Assembly (NCBI GenBank): GCA_002633005.1
Contig: NMRA01000107.1
Coordinates: 479,727 to 536,067 of the forward strand
DNA from: Phoronis australis
Taxonomy: Eukaryota; Phoronida; Phoronidae
Direction of reading: 5' to 3'
Length of the DNA stretch: 56,341 nt
The notes under the pieces were generated by a model that ran no database searches, was not told the DNA's origin, and saw nothing but the letters and a program-made list of their open reading frames with translations. Position numbers and translations under genes: made by a program. Below, piece after piece: positions 23,001 through 31,240 of this stretch (position 1 is its first letter; every line of letters begins with the position of its first letter).

Positions 23001-26000
23001 AGTTGCACCTCTCTTAAAATAGAAGTGATATGGCTGTTGACCAAATGGACAATAGACTAGCTTGAAGCTCAGACACCAAATCATGTTATTAAATTTCAAG
23101 CTCAAACACCAGATTGGGCTACTTTTTGTGATTGATGGTTTTAAAAAAGGTGATATTTTGAATACTGATTTACAATTAAGGTGTTCCAGGTGGGACTGCT
23201 CGTCTTATTTTAAAGAAACAATCGCATAAGTGCCAAAGTCATTAAATCAATAAATGTCTTCAGTCAAAGCCTTTGTAGTTTTTTAAGAATAAAGTAATTT
23301 AATTTAGAACCCACGGAGAGTATCCAGCTACTGCCTGTACAGATGGAGGTATGACATATTAGGGGATTCACCTTCTGTAACACTTATGCACGCATCAGTG
23401 ATGAAGATTATTGGCTAATTGTTTTTTCCATTCCTGCTCCGCTAGGCAAACATTACAGCAGACCTTTGGTTTGGTACTAAAATTGTCTTCACAGAGATGG
23501 CAAAAATTTTCTGACTTGTTGGGTAGTTTAGAAAGCTGCACAGAACAGCTCCGTGTGTCTCGATATTTTATTTTGTGCTGTTTTGTGTTTCAGGCTTTCA
23601 TGGTGATTTTGAACAATGTTCTGCGAGTGGCTGCTATCAACAGTGTTGGTGACTTTGTGTTGTTCTTGGGCAAGATAGGTGTCACTGCCGCCACTGGGGC
23701 TATCTCTGTCTTGGTACTGAGGGTGAGTTTGGTGTTGGCTCGAGACATCTGTTTTACCGAGTTTGTCTATGAAGTACAGTCTGTGGTAAGCGATTGAATT
23801 TGAGCATAATTTTCACAAGATCTCGAGTGCTTCTGACAACATGCACTGGTATTTCCAAAGCTTTCGAAAGTTGTGTTAAGTAATGTGTAGGGTGAGCTCC
23901 GAAGTCATGTGCTTGCATGACCTGGAACAGATGGTTATTAGTTTGTAATGATTTTGAAAAGTGTTTATGTCCAGCTCTATAGCTATCCATTAAAAACTTT
24001 TCCACAAGACAATGTTGTTAAGAAACTGTTGATTAAATCTAAGGAACTTTTTTACCCTTACGAAAAATTCCAATACGATTTCCTATTGGATTCCTATAAG
24101 AAATTCTAAAGGAATTCTATAGGATTTCCCATAGGAAATCCTATCAGATCCAATAGGATCCAATTGGATTTTGGCTCATCAGCCAATAGGATTCCAATAG
24201 GATCCTATAGGATTTCTATAGGATCCTATAGGAATCCTATATGAAATCCTATACGAATTCTATAGGAAATTCTATAGGAATCCTGTAGGATATCCTATAG
24301 GATCCAATAGGAATCCAATTGGATTTTGGCCCAATATCCTATAGGAATCCTTTAGGAAATCCTATAGGATCCTATAATATTTCTTAAAGCATCCAATAGG
24401 AAAGCCTATAGAAATCCTTTAGGATATCCTATGAGAAACCCTAAAGGAATTTGTATAAAACTTGAATATATCCAGTAGACAGTTCAATAGGATTCTTTAG
24501 GAAGTTCAATAGGATTCTATGAAGCAATTAACATATTATGACTCGCCTGAATATTAAAATTTACAAAAATTAATGACTCGGAAGAGCTGAAATTAGATAA
24601 AAACAAATGAATATTTTACTATATACTCTAAGGCTATTTGTTTGTTAAAATGCCTAGAAATCAGATTTGTGATTAAATTCCGATAGGATTTTTTCAATAG
24701 GAATCCCTTTAGGATATCTTGATCCTATAGGAATCCTATAGGAAATCGATATTCCTATAGGAATTCTTATAGGAATTTCTATAGGAGTCCTATAGGAAAT
24801 CAATATTCCTATAGGAATTCTTATAGGAATTTCTGTAGGAGTCCTATAGGAAATTGATATTCCTATAGGAATTCTTATAGGAATTTCTGTAGGAGTCCTA
24901 TAGGAAATAGATATTCCTATAGGAATTTCTGTAGGAGTCCTATAGGAAATCGATATTCCTATAGGAATTCTTATAGGAATTTCTGTAGGAATCCTATAGG
25001 AAATCGGTACTCCTTTAGGAATTCTTATAGGAATTTCTGTAGGAATGCTATAGGAAATCGATACTCCTATAGGAATTCTTATAGGAATTTCTGTAGGAAT
25101 CCTATAGGAAATCGATACTCCTATAGGAATTCTTATAGGAATTTCTGTAGGAATCCTATAGGAAATCGATACTCCTATAGGAATTCTTATAGGAATTTCT
25201 GTAGGAATCCTATAGGAAATCGATATTCCTATAGGAATTCTTATAGGAATTTCTGTAGGAATCCTATAAGAAATCGATATTCCTATAGGAATTCTTATAG
25301 GAATTTCTATAGGAAATTTTATCCTATAGGAATCCTATATGGTCCTATCGAATATTTTCGTAGGGGTAGACAAAGTTTCTCATTATATACTAGTCCATTT
25401 ATGCACATCTTTGTGTTGATTGCCCATTTTGAAATGATACTGGACTGTTTAGCTTCCAATCTGTGATGTTTCATCGCTATGCATGTTTCTGTCGTTAGGG
25501 GGCTTGCCCTTTGACCCTAGCTCATTTGACCAATAGCAGACAAACAAGCTGTCTTTTTGACCAAGGTAGACAGTATCTTACATGGTTGATAAACCTGATA
25601 ATTGTGGTATTTATGGTTGGAGGGCCGGCCAGCTTTTTTGTTCGATAATTTCTCTAATCTCTGATAAGATTATATTTAGCCTGACTGGACTGTGATGTTA
25701 AAGATAAAAGAAAAGTTAAGAGCTGTTTGCAGATATACAAATAGCAATTCTGACTTCCTCGACATATGTGGATTGTGTTTAGTTTTTGAATCACCAAAAT
25801 CGCCCAACTAGCACTGAACTTAAGGAAATCTGTTCTGTCCAAATGCATTAGGGTTTCATTAATTCTTTGAAACGTGGTTAGATAATTGGCCTGCATGTTG
25901 TCATACCAGACAAAAGTCTGTGCTTGGCAGTTAACAAAGAAGCCAGATCTTCTAAGACCTTCAGAACTGGCATAGTCTGGTAAATTCATTAAACACTCTA

Positions 26001-29000
26001 ATGTGGTTCTTATTGTTTTCACTACTCACCTGTGGTCATGCCGGCAGTAGTGATAGAATTGTTGTGAAGTCATGAACTAATTGAGTGCTCCATTCTCGTT
26101 GACATTCCCAGCTTTTCTAACACTTGACTTCCACAACCATGCTCAGTTATGACGTTCTTAATTTGTTTTCATTTCAGGAGAACAAAGAGCTCAACTTCTA
26201 CTTTATCCCAGTTCTCATAGTCTGTATCTTTGCCTACTTCATTGCTCACTGCTTCCTCTCTATTTACGAGGTGAGTACTTGTGAATGTAGCATGGGTGTC
26301 CTCATTTGGACTCTTTCGTGTTTACGTTTCAGCTCCTACTAATGCAGTAATTAGAAACCAGACACTAGTGATAAAACGTTTATTTATTTGACTTGGCAAA
26401 ATACACATCAAATAAAAAAATTGTATTGCAAAGTAGACTAAAGTATCGAAATGTATTGAGGTTCCGGATATTGCACCACCTAGTGATGTGATGTGGTAAG
26501 CGGATACCGTGAATTTCCCACAAAACAGCCTCCCCCTAACATACTTTTGTGGCTGAGATTGGATTCTTTGTGGCAAAACTTGCTTGGCTGAAATTCTGTG
26601 ACATTTTGTGACATCTTGAGGGATACCGATTCACTTCTGAATCATGTTGATCAAATTAAAAACACCAGAACCATGTGCTGCTTTACAGTAGTATACCGAA
26701 GGGTAATGATGTCCCCAGCTCTGTGTAAAACTGCTGTTCATAAGGACTACACATCATCTTTTTTCTTTTTTAATCTCCATCCTACATCTGCTTAGCCAAG
26801 TGTTCATGCTGCATTGAAGTGGTGGTTCCTTTTGATCCATGAAATGTAATTAAGAAATTCATTGTTACCTCAGACACATATTGAGTCTCAAATGTGTGAC
26901 AAAAGAATTGTTGATGCGACTTATACATGCAAAAGACAGATTTAACAAATTGTGACTTGTCATTATGAATTCATTCTCTGTTATGAGCTTATGTGGAGAT
27001 TTTTCTTACTCTTGGATTCAATTTCTAGGGCCTTTGAACAGAAAGAGAAACTTACAGGACATGGTTTATTTCAGCATGTTTTGGCTTATTCACAAAATTA
27101 ACTAGCCATACCACTGGCACCATGAATTCCTTTAAAGTCTTCCTTGAATGAATTATTATTTTGGATGTATCAATCTATTCAGATAGTCCCAACAATACTT
27201 TGACATCATAATAAACACAAATTAAACACTCAGATGAAGGCTCGTAAACTGATTTCCCATGCCATATTGTTTCACTCTCAGAACACATAACAAGAGGTTG
27301 AAAGCAGTTGCACTGAGTAGGGGTTGTTTGTCTTGAGATGGCCACTGTACATGTCACAACATGCAAACTGGGCTCAAGCACTATTCTTCGTTGGCATGAA
27401 AGTGTTTGCCTTTAAAGCCTAATTTCAACGTAATTTTGTTACTTTACTGGGCTAACCAGATAGTCCTAGCAAAGCCTTAGTAAAATAAAAAAATGCAAAT
27501 GCAAGCTTATCAAACAATAGGCGAAGCTGTCTTTTCGTGCCATTCTGCATCACTGTGAGATCCCTGCACTAACAACAAAAGGCCAATAACAGTTGTATTG
27601 AATAGGGATATGAATAGAACATCATTGCATGCGGGTGTTATTCGCAGCTCTTTGAATTTGCAGGCGATTCTCGCAGTGACGTAGACAAAAGCAAGCCAAT
27701 ATGCTTAACACAGTGTTACATTTGACAATTTATGGAACTAGTGGGCTCAGAGCGATACTCTAAACATACTGTAGGAACCACATGTGTTATCGTTCAAGAT
27801 AGGCTTTAATCAATGCGGTGTTGCAAACATTTAAGTTGTGTCTACACGCCGTCTGTTGGCCACAAAAATTGTGTTGTCACTGATTTTGTTGGTGTCTTGC
27901 AGATGATCATTGACTGCCTCCTGCTGTGTTTTTGCGAAGACTGTCAAGCTAATGATGGTTCTGATGAACGCCCTTACTTCATGGACAAGTCACTGATGGT
28001 AAGTCAATTCTTCAGCCTGCTGTCTACTGCATATTACCAAAGTAAAGTGTTAAATGGTTGTTTCGTTCTTAACGGAACAGTTTGTAGTCTTCCAAAATTT
28101 TGAGCTTTCAGTGTTGCTCATAAATACTGAATGAACTTAATGCTACATTTCAGAAACTTGAATATTCACGGGATACAACGTCTGAAAACACCCCTTATCT
28201 CTCATGTTTTTTATTAGTGTACTGCTTTTGTGTACTTTTTATGATCTATATATAAGAAATAAACAATGGATTCTCAGAAACCCCTAGTGGTATTTTCCAG
28301 TTTGGATTTTGTCGTTTTTTTGTTCTTTATCTATTTTGTGAAACCTGAGTGCTTATGATCTGAGGTTTATTCCACGACATCCACAGGACACCTGCAGTGA
28401 GACTTCATTAAGAACAGAAACAGTTAATTTTCTCCCATAATTCAACACTATGGTCTCGTAGTTGACAAATCACTTCAGTGGTAGTTATGTTGCTAAATAA
28501 ATGTAGGTCAGGAAGGTCCCCAGCTTACTCGTGAAACACTGATTTTTCACTCGTGTGAGTTTGTATGATCTCACTTTTCTCGCAAGAGACTTGAATGTTG
28601 TGAGTTAGTGTAGAGTATATCATAGATGCACCTGTGTTGTGAATTAGTGTTGTGGTTACGTAAGAACCCAGAAAAATTACAATTTTGGCCAAATTTGGAA
28701 TATCACCTCTTAGAAATGGATGATGGGCTTCGCATGAAACTTTAGAGATACAAGTTTGTGATGCTTTTTGCACTCATGATGTTCTCCCTTTCAATGACTT
28801 TACCAGACATAGAGCAGTTGTAAACATGTGATAACATCTTGGTCCTTTGTTAACTGCCTGAGGCAGTTTTTGTCTGGTGTGACAAGGTGCAGGCCAATGA
28901 CCTACCAAGTCTCAAAGGGTTATGGAAACCAAGCAGAACTGCTTTCGTTATCGATATCGGGTAACAGAACAGCAACAATGAATAAATGGTGGTAGCAGAG

Positions 29001-30138
29001 GTAATATTTTCTGGGTTTGTCATTAACCATTTCACCGGCATTGCCATTGGGACTTGTTCAATCATGATAGATTTAGGTGAATCAGTTGGGAGTGGACTCC
29101 AGCAAACATAATTAACTCCAAACAAGTTGGGGTCAACGGGAGAATGTCGTAATGTGCTCTACAAAATGCTGTTTGTAATTGTTTTTGAAATGTTACACTT
29201 CTGCACGAGGGGCTATCAAAAATAGGATTTTAATAAAAAAGGAAATAATAATTTAGACAAACTAACTGCAGGGTTTTTGAGATTTTATCTTGAACACTTG
29301 ACATCATGTGAAATTGGGTCATGATGTTGATCCTGTTCTTTTCCTATGAATGTACCTTTCTTATTAGCTGAATTTTCTTAAAAACAAGGTTACGTGACCT
29401 AATTAATGGCAGATAGTTATAAAGTAAAAAATTCTATGGAATTTTTACTTTCAAAAAAAAATAATTACAGGCGGTCTGGTATATGTTGTACCAGACGTGC
29501 GCAGGCCGTGCATGTGGGCCCATTGCACTACTGGCTGATCGCCTAGAACTATTTTTGTGCTTTATTAGTATATCGTTAAAACCGAGCTGAGGAGCTAGAA
29601 ACCTGACTCAAGGGTCTAGAAGTGTGGCCCAGCGAGACTTGAACCCACAAACTCGAGTAAAGAAATCCGGTACCTATCACTCTAGGTCACACTGACTCCT
29701 CGATTTCTACTTTCAGAAAATATACACTTTTGCCGAGTTTCATTCTGTAGTTTTGCAGATATTTTGCTAAACGTTGAAGCCCTGAGTGCACAAGTGTTTA
29801 GCGTATTATGTTTCCTTGTTGCTAATTTTTACAACTGTCAAATCTTAAGGTCTTGCCAATTTATCATCAAATGAAATGGCCATCACACCTTTTATTTGCT
29901 CAGGAGAACAATCATTATAATTGTGTCTGCATGTTGGGTTACCTAACTGCATCTTTTGCACGGTTATCTTGACTTTTTTCATCAGGAGTTTGTCAAGAAC
30001 AGTAGCGAGGCATTGGAGAAACTGAACAAACGCAAAAAGAAAGCAGACGACGCTGAAGATAAAGTGGATGGTGAAGAAATGGAAGCAGTGGAGGCACAGC
30101 CATTGAAAGCAGAGCAGATACAGGTGGAATCGGGTTAA
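5044..30138 (+). CDS. SLC44A1: Choline transporter-like protein, SLC44A1-like (16 coding exons, 683 aa)
   Basis: Multi-pass plasma-membrane/mitochondrial choline transporter of the SLC44 (CTL) family. Exons: 5044-5073, 6101-6214, 6827-6972, 7465-7701, 11180-11346, 11853-11942, 12401-12546, 13399-13585, 14066-14234, 17334-17474, 18015-18130, 22830-22867, 23594-23722, 26178-26270, 27903-27998, 29986-30138. Every junction is GT-AG, phases match, and the sum is 2052 nt. Visible features: MGCCC start; TM1 about 36-58; large exofacial loop about 60-215 with [10 protein letters not shown]-glycosylation sequons at N85 and N134, and several Cys; further TM segments from about 218; the family hallmark WWYH...[16 protein letters not shown] (exon 9); [38 protein letters not shown]; a charged C-terminal tail. 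Human CTL1 is about 657 aa. The match to human CTL1 (MGCC start, YDSYG, ALRVATINTVGDF) favours SLC44A1 over A2/A4; the paralog call is inference. Confidence 0.93.
5074..6100. other. SLC44 intron 1, no feature recognised
   Basis: About 1 kb of AT-rich intron. I see no repeat or RNA gene in it. Confidence 0.5.
6101..6214 (+). CDS. SLC44A1: SLC44 exon 2 (N-terminal tail and first half of TM1)
   Basis: Acceptor ACTTTACAG, donor ATG|GTGCGT, 38 codons, phase 0-0. It encodes a polar linker, the conserved RTCTDIP and the first half of TM1 ([12 protein letters not shown]). Confidence 0.93.
6215..6826. other. SLC44 intron 2, no feature recognised
   Basis: 612 bp, unremarkable. Intron 3 (6973-7464) is likewise featureless. 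Confidence 0.5.
6827..6972 (+). CDS. SLC44A1: SLC44 exon 3 (TM1 second half, YDSYGDTCG loop)
   Basis: Acceptor GTTCTTCAG, donor AAGCC|GTATGT. It encodes [20 protein letters not shown] and the SLC44A1-typical YDSYGDTCG, plus the N85-I-S sequon. It leaves a split Pro codon (phase 2). Confidence 0.93.
7465..7701 (+). CDS. SLC44A1: SLC44 exon 4 (large exofacial loop)
   Basis: Acceptor CAATTTCCAG, donor GCTAG|GTAAAC. It encodes [20 protein letters not shown], the sequon N134-S-T and LCDYN, in register with the Cys-rich extracellular loop of CTL1. Split Ser codon to exon 5. Confidence 0.93.
7879..8022. repeat. Near-perfect ~70-bp-arm palindrome at the left end of repeat copy A
   Basis: The arms GATAAAGCAGCGGACGCCGG...CCACATAT and their complement are separated by only two bases. 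I see one mismatch (GGACGC against GGGCGC). The arms are CpG-rich, with GTCC-rich motifs, and centre on CCACATATAAATATGTGG, which also marks the end of copy B near 52930. The transcript would form a very stable hairpin. Confidence 0.85.
7935..9427 (+). repeat. Unclassified ~1.5-kb repeat family, copy A
   Basis: The element starts TATGCGTCCACATAT near the palindrome and ends with a small hairpin AACGCTTTGCGTT (9404-9416) followed by GCTCTTGTTATT. Inside are about two and a half direct units of about 445 bp, seen from recurrences of GACTACCGGT...TAGTGGCAATTTT at about 8110, 8555 and 8997 and of TTCATGAAATTTGG(T/C)A at 8043, 8187 and 8635. There is no long ORF. It lies in SLC44 intron 4 (7702-11179). 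The class is unknown; the 3' hairpin recalls Helitron-type ends but no CTRR terminus is present. Confidence 0.7.
9428..11179. other. Rest of SLC44 intron 4, no clear feature
   Basis: AT-rich intron with no supported gene. A CTTAAG-rich stretch at about 9980-10320 (repeated ACTTAAGTCTAAGATTTGTC-like words) may be an old repeat. 11070-11165 is enriched in AAT/AGT triplets just before exon 5. Confidence 0.4.
11180..11346 (+). CDS. SLC44A1: SLC44 exon 5 (end of loop, TM2 start)
   Basis: Acceptor TTGTACATTGCAG, donor GCCCTGA|GTAAGG. It encodes the rest of the loop ([11 protein letters not shown]) and [13 protein letters not shown], the beginning of TM2. The same 13-nt acceptor sequence also occurs 122 bp upstream. 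Confidence 0.9.
11713..11803. repeat. 20-bp tandem repeat in intron 5
   Basis: Five copies of ATTCATCAAAACAACGTCTT with few changes, about 50 bp before the exon 6 acceptor. Confidence 0.85.
11853..11942 (+). CDS. SLC44A1: SLC44 exon 6 (TM2-TM3)
   Basis: Acceptor GACACATTTCAG, donor AGTGTAG|GTGAGT. Its 90 nt encode [20 protein letters not shown] and following hydrophobic residues. Phase 1 at both ends, so skipping would keep frame but delete a membrane pass. Confidence 0.9.
12401..12546 (+). CDS. SLC44A1: SLC44 exon 7 (TM3 end, cytosolic loop, TM4 start)
   Basis: The acceptor follows an (ATT)n run (TATTATTCAG) rather than a long pyrimidine tract; donor CTCACG|GTAATA. It encodes [14 protein letters not shown] and the segment up to [12 protein letters not shown]. 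Confidence 0.92.
13059..13320 (+). repeat. SINE-like dispersed repeat, copy 1 (intron 7)
   Basis: About 260 bp closely matches 19197-19459 over its whole length: shared words GCATAGTG, GGGTATCC, AATGCAAGGTCA, TGTGAACCCTGCT, AACAAAGGGTTTATGGTCCT and GAGCCCAGAA. The 5' part resembles a tRNA-type promoter (TTGCATAGTGGCTTA then TTGGGTATCC), but this is weak, so SINE is a tentative class. Confidence 0.6.
13399..13585 (+). CDS. SLC44A1: SLC44 exon 8 (TM4-TM5)
   Basis: Acceptor CTCCTCTTAG, donor ACAGCAG|GTGAGT. It encodes [18 protein letters not shown], very close to the CTL1 segment MRKRVALTIALFHVAGK, and the next membrane helix ending FLGTAG. Confidence 0.93.
13586..14065. other. SLC44 intron 8, no feature recognised
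   Basis: 480 bp. Short overlapping ORFs on both strands (13816-14102) look like chance; they end at the exon 9 boundary and resemble nothing I know. Confidence 0.5.
14066..14234 (+). CDS. SLC44A1: SLC44 exon 9 (family signature)
   Basis: Acceptor TCTATTTTGAG, chosen because it alone gives the needed phase 1 junction; downstream AGs put the family signature out of frame. Donor TTCACAAG|GTAAGA. It encodes [20 protein letters not shown] and [14 protein letters not shown], the most conserved SLC44 block. Confidence 0.92.
14724..14790 (+). pseudogene. Truncated THAP-domain start
   Basis: Codons read [10 protein letters not shown] then TGA, then [14 protein letters not shown] before a further stop. 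CC-Y-G-x-[C]-NSDS is the usual N terminus of transposon THAP domains, so the TGA probably replaced a TGC/TGT Cys codon. Confidence 0.55.
15325..15416 (+). repeat. ~95-bp dispersed repeat, second copy
   Basis: Related to 2284-2380 (opposite strand). Shared words are GTTAATTATA, GCTGTATTTTGAA, GAGTAACTTTTTA and GGGGATACAC. Confidence 0.55.
15533..15533. other. Ambiguous base (n)
   Basis: One undetermined base lies just inside the right TIR of the THAP relict. It may mark an assembly uncertainty at the inverted repeat. Confidence 0.9.
15796..16013. repeat. 18-bp minisatellite (about 12 copies)
   Basis: The unit is TGTGACCACCCTGTAGGT. Because 18 is a multiple of 3, several frames stay open, giving LQGGHN repeats on the - strand. 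It lies in intron 9 of the + strand gene, with no sign of coding. Confidence 0.95.
16014..17333. other. Rest of SLC44 intron 9, no feature recognised
   Basis: AT-rich intron without a supported ORF, RNA gene or repeat. Confidence 0.4.
17334..17474 (+). CDS. SLC44A1: SLC44 exon 10
   Basis: Acceptor TTGTCCTTCAG, donor CATGAAAA|GTAAGT. It encodes [20 protein letters not shown] and [13 protein letters not shown], matching the CTL1 segment GSFIITLVKIPRMILMYIH. Confidence 0.93.
17693..17823 (-). repeat. tRNA-like foldback element (intron 10)
   Basis: 36-bp arms (17693-17728 and 17788-17823) differ at three positions, all C/T transitions. The 59-nt loop, read on the - strand, contains GGTCCTGGGTCTGATTCCTG followed by GTCGGGG, resembling a tRNA T-arm with a box B, and TTGGCCACATCACAGATAGC in the arm resembles a box A region. 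It may be a SINE head inverted on itself or a small TIR element that captured a tRNA-like piece. Confidence 0.65.
18015..18130 (+). CDS. SLC44A1: SLC44 exon 11 (Cys-rich loop)
   Basis: Acceptor CCGTTGCAG, donor GTTATTG|GTAAGA. It encodes [20 protein letters not shown] followed by NAYTVI, a signature shared with CTL1. Confidence 0.93.
18569..19940 (+). repeat. Unclassified ~1.5-kb repeat family, copy C (decayed)
   Basis: It starts TATGCGCTCACACATACATA, includes the GGACAGATCCATCTACTGTA-type and TAGTGGTAGTTTT-type internal motifs of copy A, and ends AATGCTTTGTGTTACTCTTG then TTATG, matching copy A's AACGCTTTGCGTTGCTCTTG then TTATT. Both CpGs of the terminal hairpin have become TpG. A SINE-like repeat (19197-19459) is nested inside. 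Confidence 0.6.
19197..19459 (+). repeat. SINE-like dispersed repeat, copy 2, nested in copy C
   Basis: Same family and orientation as 13059-13320. It interrupts the larger repeat copy C, so it inserted later. Confidence 0.6.
20256..20445 (+). repeat. Imperfect ~20-bp minisatellite (TATGGGAAGG-type)
   Basis: Degenerate tandem copies of CTTCTGATGGGAAGGATGTA-like units. A related array in the opposite orientation lies at 22060-22330. Confidence 0.75.
20690..22020. repeat. CpG-rich repeat-like block in intron 11, unclassified
   Basis: This block is richer in CpG than its surroundings and has phrases typical of high-copy DNA (AACTCGAAAACGGTAAG, GCGCATGCGCCACGTCC). It contains a hairpin at about 21814-21859 (TCGGATACAAAATGGC and its complement around 10 bases). 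Near the right end are an A-run (21961-21970) and the palindrome CGGAATTCGAAGAATTCCG (22000-22018). Ends were not defined; it has no convincing ORF. Confidence 0.45.
22060..22330 (-). repeat. Imperfect ~40-bp minisatellite, inverted relative to 20256-20445
   Basis: Units are of the type ATCTGGGTCCATCCTTCCCA followed by TCATGTGTCCAAGC. Read on the - strand they contain GATGGGAAGGATGG, the core of the 20.3-kb array. Confidence 0.7.
22331..23593. other. Introns 11 (end) and 12, no feature recognised apart from exon 12
   Basis: AT-rich sequence with short TGATCA-rich words around 22560-22640. No gene or clear repeat is seen. Confidence 0.4.
22830..22867 (+). CDS. SLC44A1: SLC44 exon 12 (38-nt micro-exon)
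   Basis: Acceptor TTGTTTTAG, donor AAAAAG|GTGAGT. Only 38 nt; encodes [13 protein letters not shown]. It is needed to connect exons 11 and 13 in frame and aligns with CTL1 AINSTNFCTSAKD. Confidence 0.9.
23594..23722 (+). CDS. SLC44A1: SLC44 exon 13
   Basis: Acceptor TTGTGTTTCAG, donor CTGAGG|GTGAGT, 43 codons, phase 0. It encodes [20 protein letters not shown] and a following membrane helix. Confidence 0.93.
24055..25366. mobile_element. TIR-bounded element filled with CCTATAGG palindromic satellite (intron 13)
   Basis: Ends are CCCTTACGAAAA on the left and TTTTCGTAGGGG on the right, each flanked by TA (24053-24054 and 25367-25368), consistent with a TA target duplication. Almost the whole interior is made of AATCCTATAGGAATTC-like palindromes. 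24740-25330 is an ordered array of about 11 units of 54 bp (core: CGATATTCCTATAGGAATTC, then TTATAGGAATTTCTGTAGGA, then GTCCTATAGGAAAT); 24060-24500 is a disordered version; 24510-24650 is non-repetitive. No ORF is present, so it is non-autonomous. Superfamily unknown; the TA flank fits Tc1/mariner-type. Confidence 0.75.
25370..26177. other. End of intron 13
   Basis: It contains a 122-codon - strand ORF (26022-25654) that I do not recognise, without Kozak, splice or family support. No other feature. Confidence 0.4.
26178..26270 (+). CDS. SLC44A1: SLC44 exon 14 (last TM)
   Basis: Acceptor TTTCATTTCAG, donor TACGAG|GTGAGT, 31 codons. It encodes [20 protein letters not shown] followed by YE, matching the final helix of CTL proteins. 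Confidence 0.93.
26271..27902. other. SLC44 intron 14, no feature recognised
   Basis: 1.6 kb of AT-rich intron. Only short chance ORFs. Confidence 0.4.
27903..27998 (+). CDS. SLC44A1: SLC44 exon 15
   Basis: Acceptor TGTCTTGCAG, donor CTGATG|GTAAGT, 32 codons. It encodes [20 protein letters not shown] and the conserved YFMDKSLM. Confidence 0.93.
27999..29440. other. SLC44 intron 15, left part
   Basis: No gene. 29330-29400 (TATGAATGTACCTTTCT...TTTTCTTAAAAAC) resembles 54215-54265 and belongs to an old dispersed repeat into which the SINE below inserted. Confidence 0.4.
29459..29702 (-). mobile_element. tRNA-derived SINE (intron 15)
   Basis: The - strand head reads box A-like TGACCTAGAGTGATAGG (29689-29673) and box B-like GGGTTCAAGTCTCGC (about 29646-29632), spaced as in a tRNA. 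The body of about 160 bp ends in a small hairpin GTCTGGTA...TACCAGAC (29465-29488). Near-identical flanks, ATTTTTACTTTCAAAAAA (29441-29458) and ATTTCTACTTTCAGAAAA (29703-29720), differ at two positions and look like an 18-bp target duplication. Confidence 0.75.
29986..30138 (+). CDS. SLC44A1: SLC44 exon 16 (charged C-terminal tail, stop)
   Basis: Acceptor TTTTTTCATCAG; TAA stop at 30136-30138. It encodes [20 protein letters not shown] and a long acidic/basic tail ([17 protein letters not shown]) that replaces the short GK/S-rich CTL1 tail. It is probably cytosolic. Confidence 0.9.
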   Translation, partial: EFVKNSSEALEKLNKRKKKADDAEDKVDGEEMEAVEAQPLKAEQIQVESG

Positions 30139-30430
30139 CAAAGAAATGTAATCTTGCCGCCTTAAATTTATGTTTGGTTGTGAATATTGTCATTTAGGAT
30201 ACAAAGGCAAACCAGTCATTTGGTAATATTGATCGTCATGTTTAAGGCTTGAGTGGCCAGTTTGGATGGTGGGTTTTAAATGGTTTGTTAAATATTTCAA
30301 TTCATGTTCTGCCAATGAGGGATTTTATGTGAGTGATAATGTTTATCTGGCTGTTGTGGTCTTGCTGGAGTTATATGTAACAGGACACGAGAGTTGATAG
30401 TCACATAATAAAATTTCTCATTTAGAATTA
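30139..30430 (+). terminator. SLC44 3' UTR with candidate polyadenylation signal
   Basis: An AATAAA at 30407-30412 lies 269 nt after the stop codon, and cleavage would fall shortly downstream. Other signals further on cannot be excluded. Confidence 0.5.
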
Positions 30431-31018
30431 AGAAATCCGACTTCTAATGTGTTTGTTAGACCTGATTTACTATGTCTGTTCGAGTGATCCTCTGTCACAA
30501 TTGTTTAAGCACTTGTTTTGTAGCTGTTAGCGTATGGGTTTAACCAAGTCTCAGCTCAGTGGATGTTTAATTTCTGCTCTAGTCCCTTAAAAAAACATTG
30601 TTTTTTTCTTGTATTCGGTGTCCATTTTCCACTGAAAATACTCCTGGTGGCTAGAGGATTTTGTAGATAAAACTAAATGGACAATCTTTAAACTTTGGTT
30701 GTCATTTTCTACTGAACTTTAATAACAGGAAAGCCAGTGGTTTAGATGTTGCACCAAAAATGCTAGTCCCTAGAAATCTACGAGATATATTTCATCTCTA
30801 AATACTTTTGCTTGGCCCTTTACAACTAGTCATTTTTTTGTTTTGCATACAACAAGTAGTGAAGTTGTGAAGTCTGCTTAACATAGGATTCCCAGGATCT
30901 TGTTTGTGCATTCACTATAACTGTTGGAACACTTTACAACTATACTGGGGTCTGACTATCAACGGCCAGTGTGTTTGCTCATTGACCATGAATACAGAGA
31001 CAAGATGCATGAAAACAA
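30431..31018. other. Intergenic, no feature recognised
   Basis: AT-rich DNA after the SLC44 3' end. Confidence 0.4.
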
Positions 31019-31240
31019 CTGACCTATCGCAAGCTCCGCCCCCTTGCAAAACGTCATCAAACAAACGATAAGGTTTACCCGGCAATGTGTTGTTTGTCGG
31101 GTAAAATGGTGGCTTGAAAATGAAGGTGTGACAAGAATACTGTGTCCTGATTGGTCGGTTAAGCCTTCACTCAAAATCCAATTGCTGGATGTTATATAAG
31201 GGGCAGAACTACAAAGAGCACATCCGCATGGTTTCAAGCC
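31019..31240. repeat. Dispersed repeat with CCAAT and TATA boxes
   Basis: It contains an inverted CCAAT box in CTGATTGGTC (31147-31156), then TATATAAG (31193-31200) about 40 bp on, the spacing of a core promoter. A shorter relative at 32826-32920 shares TGACCTATC(G/T)CAAGCTC, CCGGGCAATGT, CTGATTGGTC and CACTCAAAATCC. It could be an LTR/promoter remnant or a MITE that carries a promoter. Confidence 0.55.

Noticed and set aside
25654-26022. 122-codon - strand ORF in intron 13
   Set aside because: No known domain, no promoter or splice context, and composition typical of AT-rich intron. It was left inside the intron note.
5044-30138. Assignment to SLC44A2/A4/A5 instead of SLC44A1
   Set aside because: The MGCC start, YDSYGDTCG and [15 protein letters not shown] segments fit CTL1 better. 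Without a tree the paralog call stays tentative.
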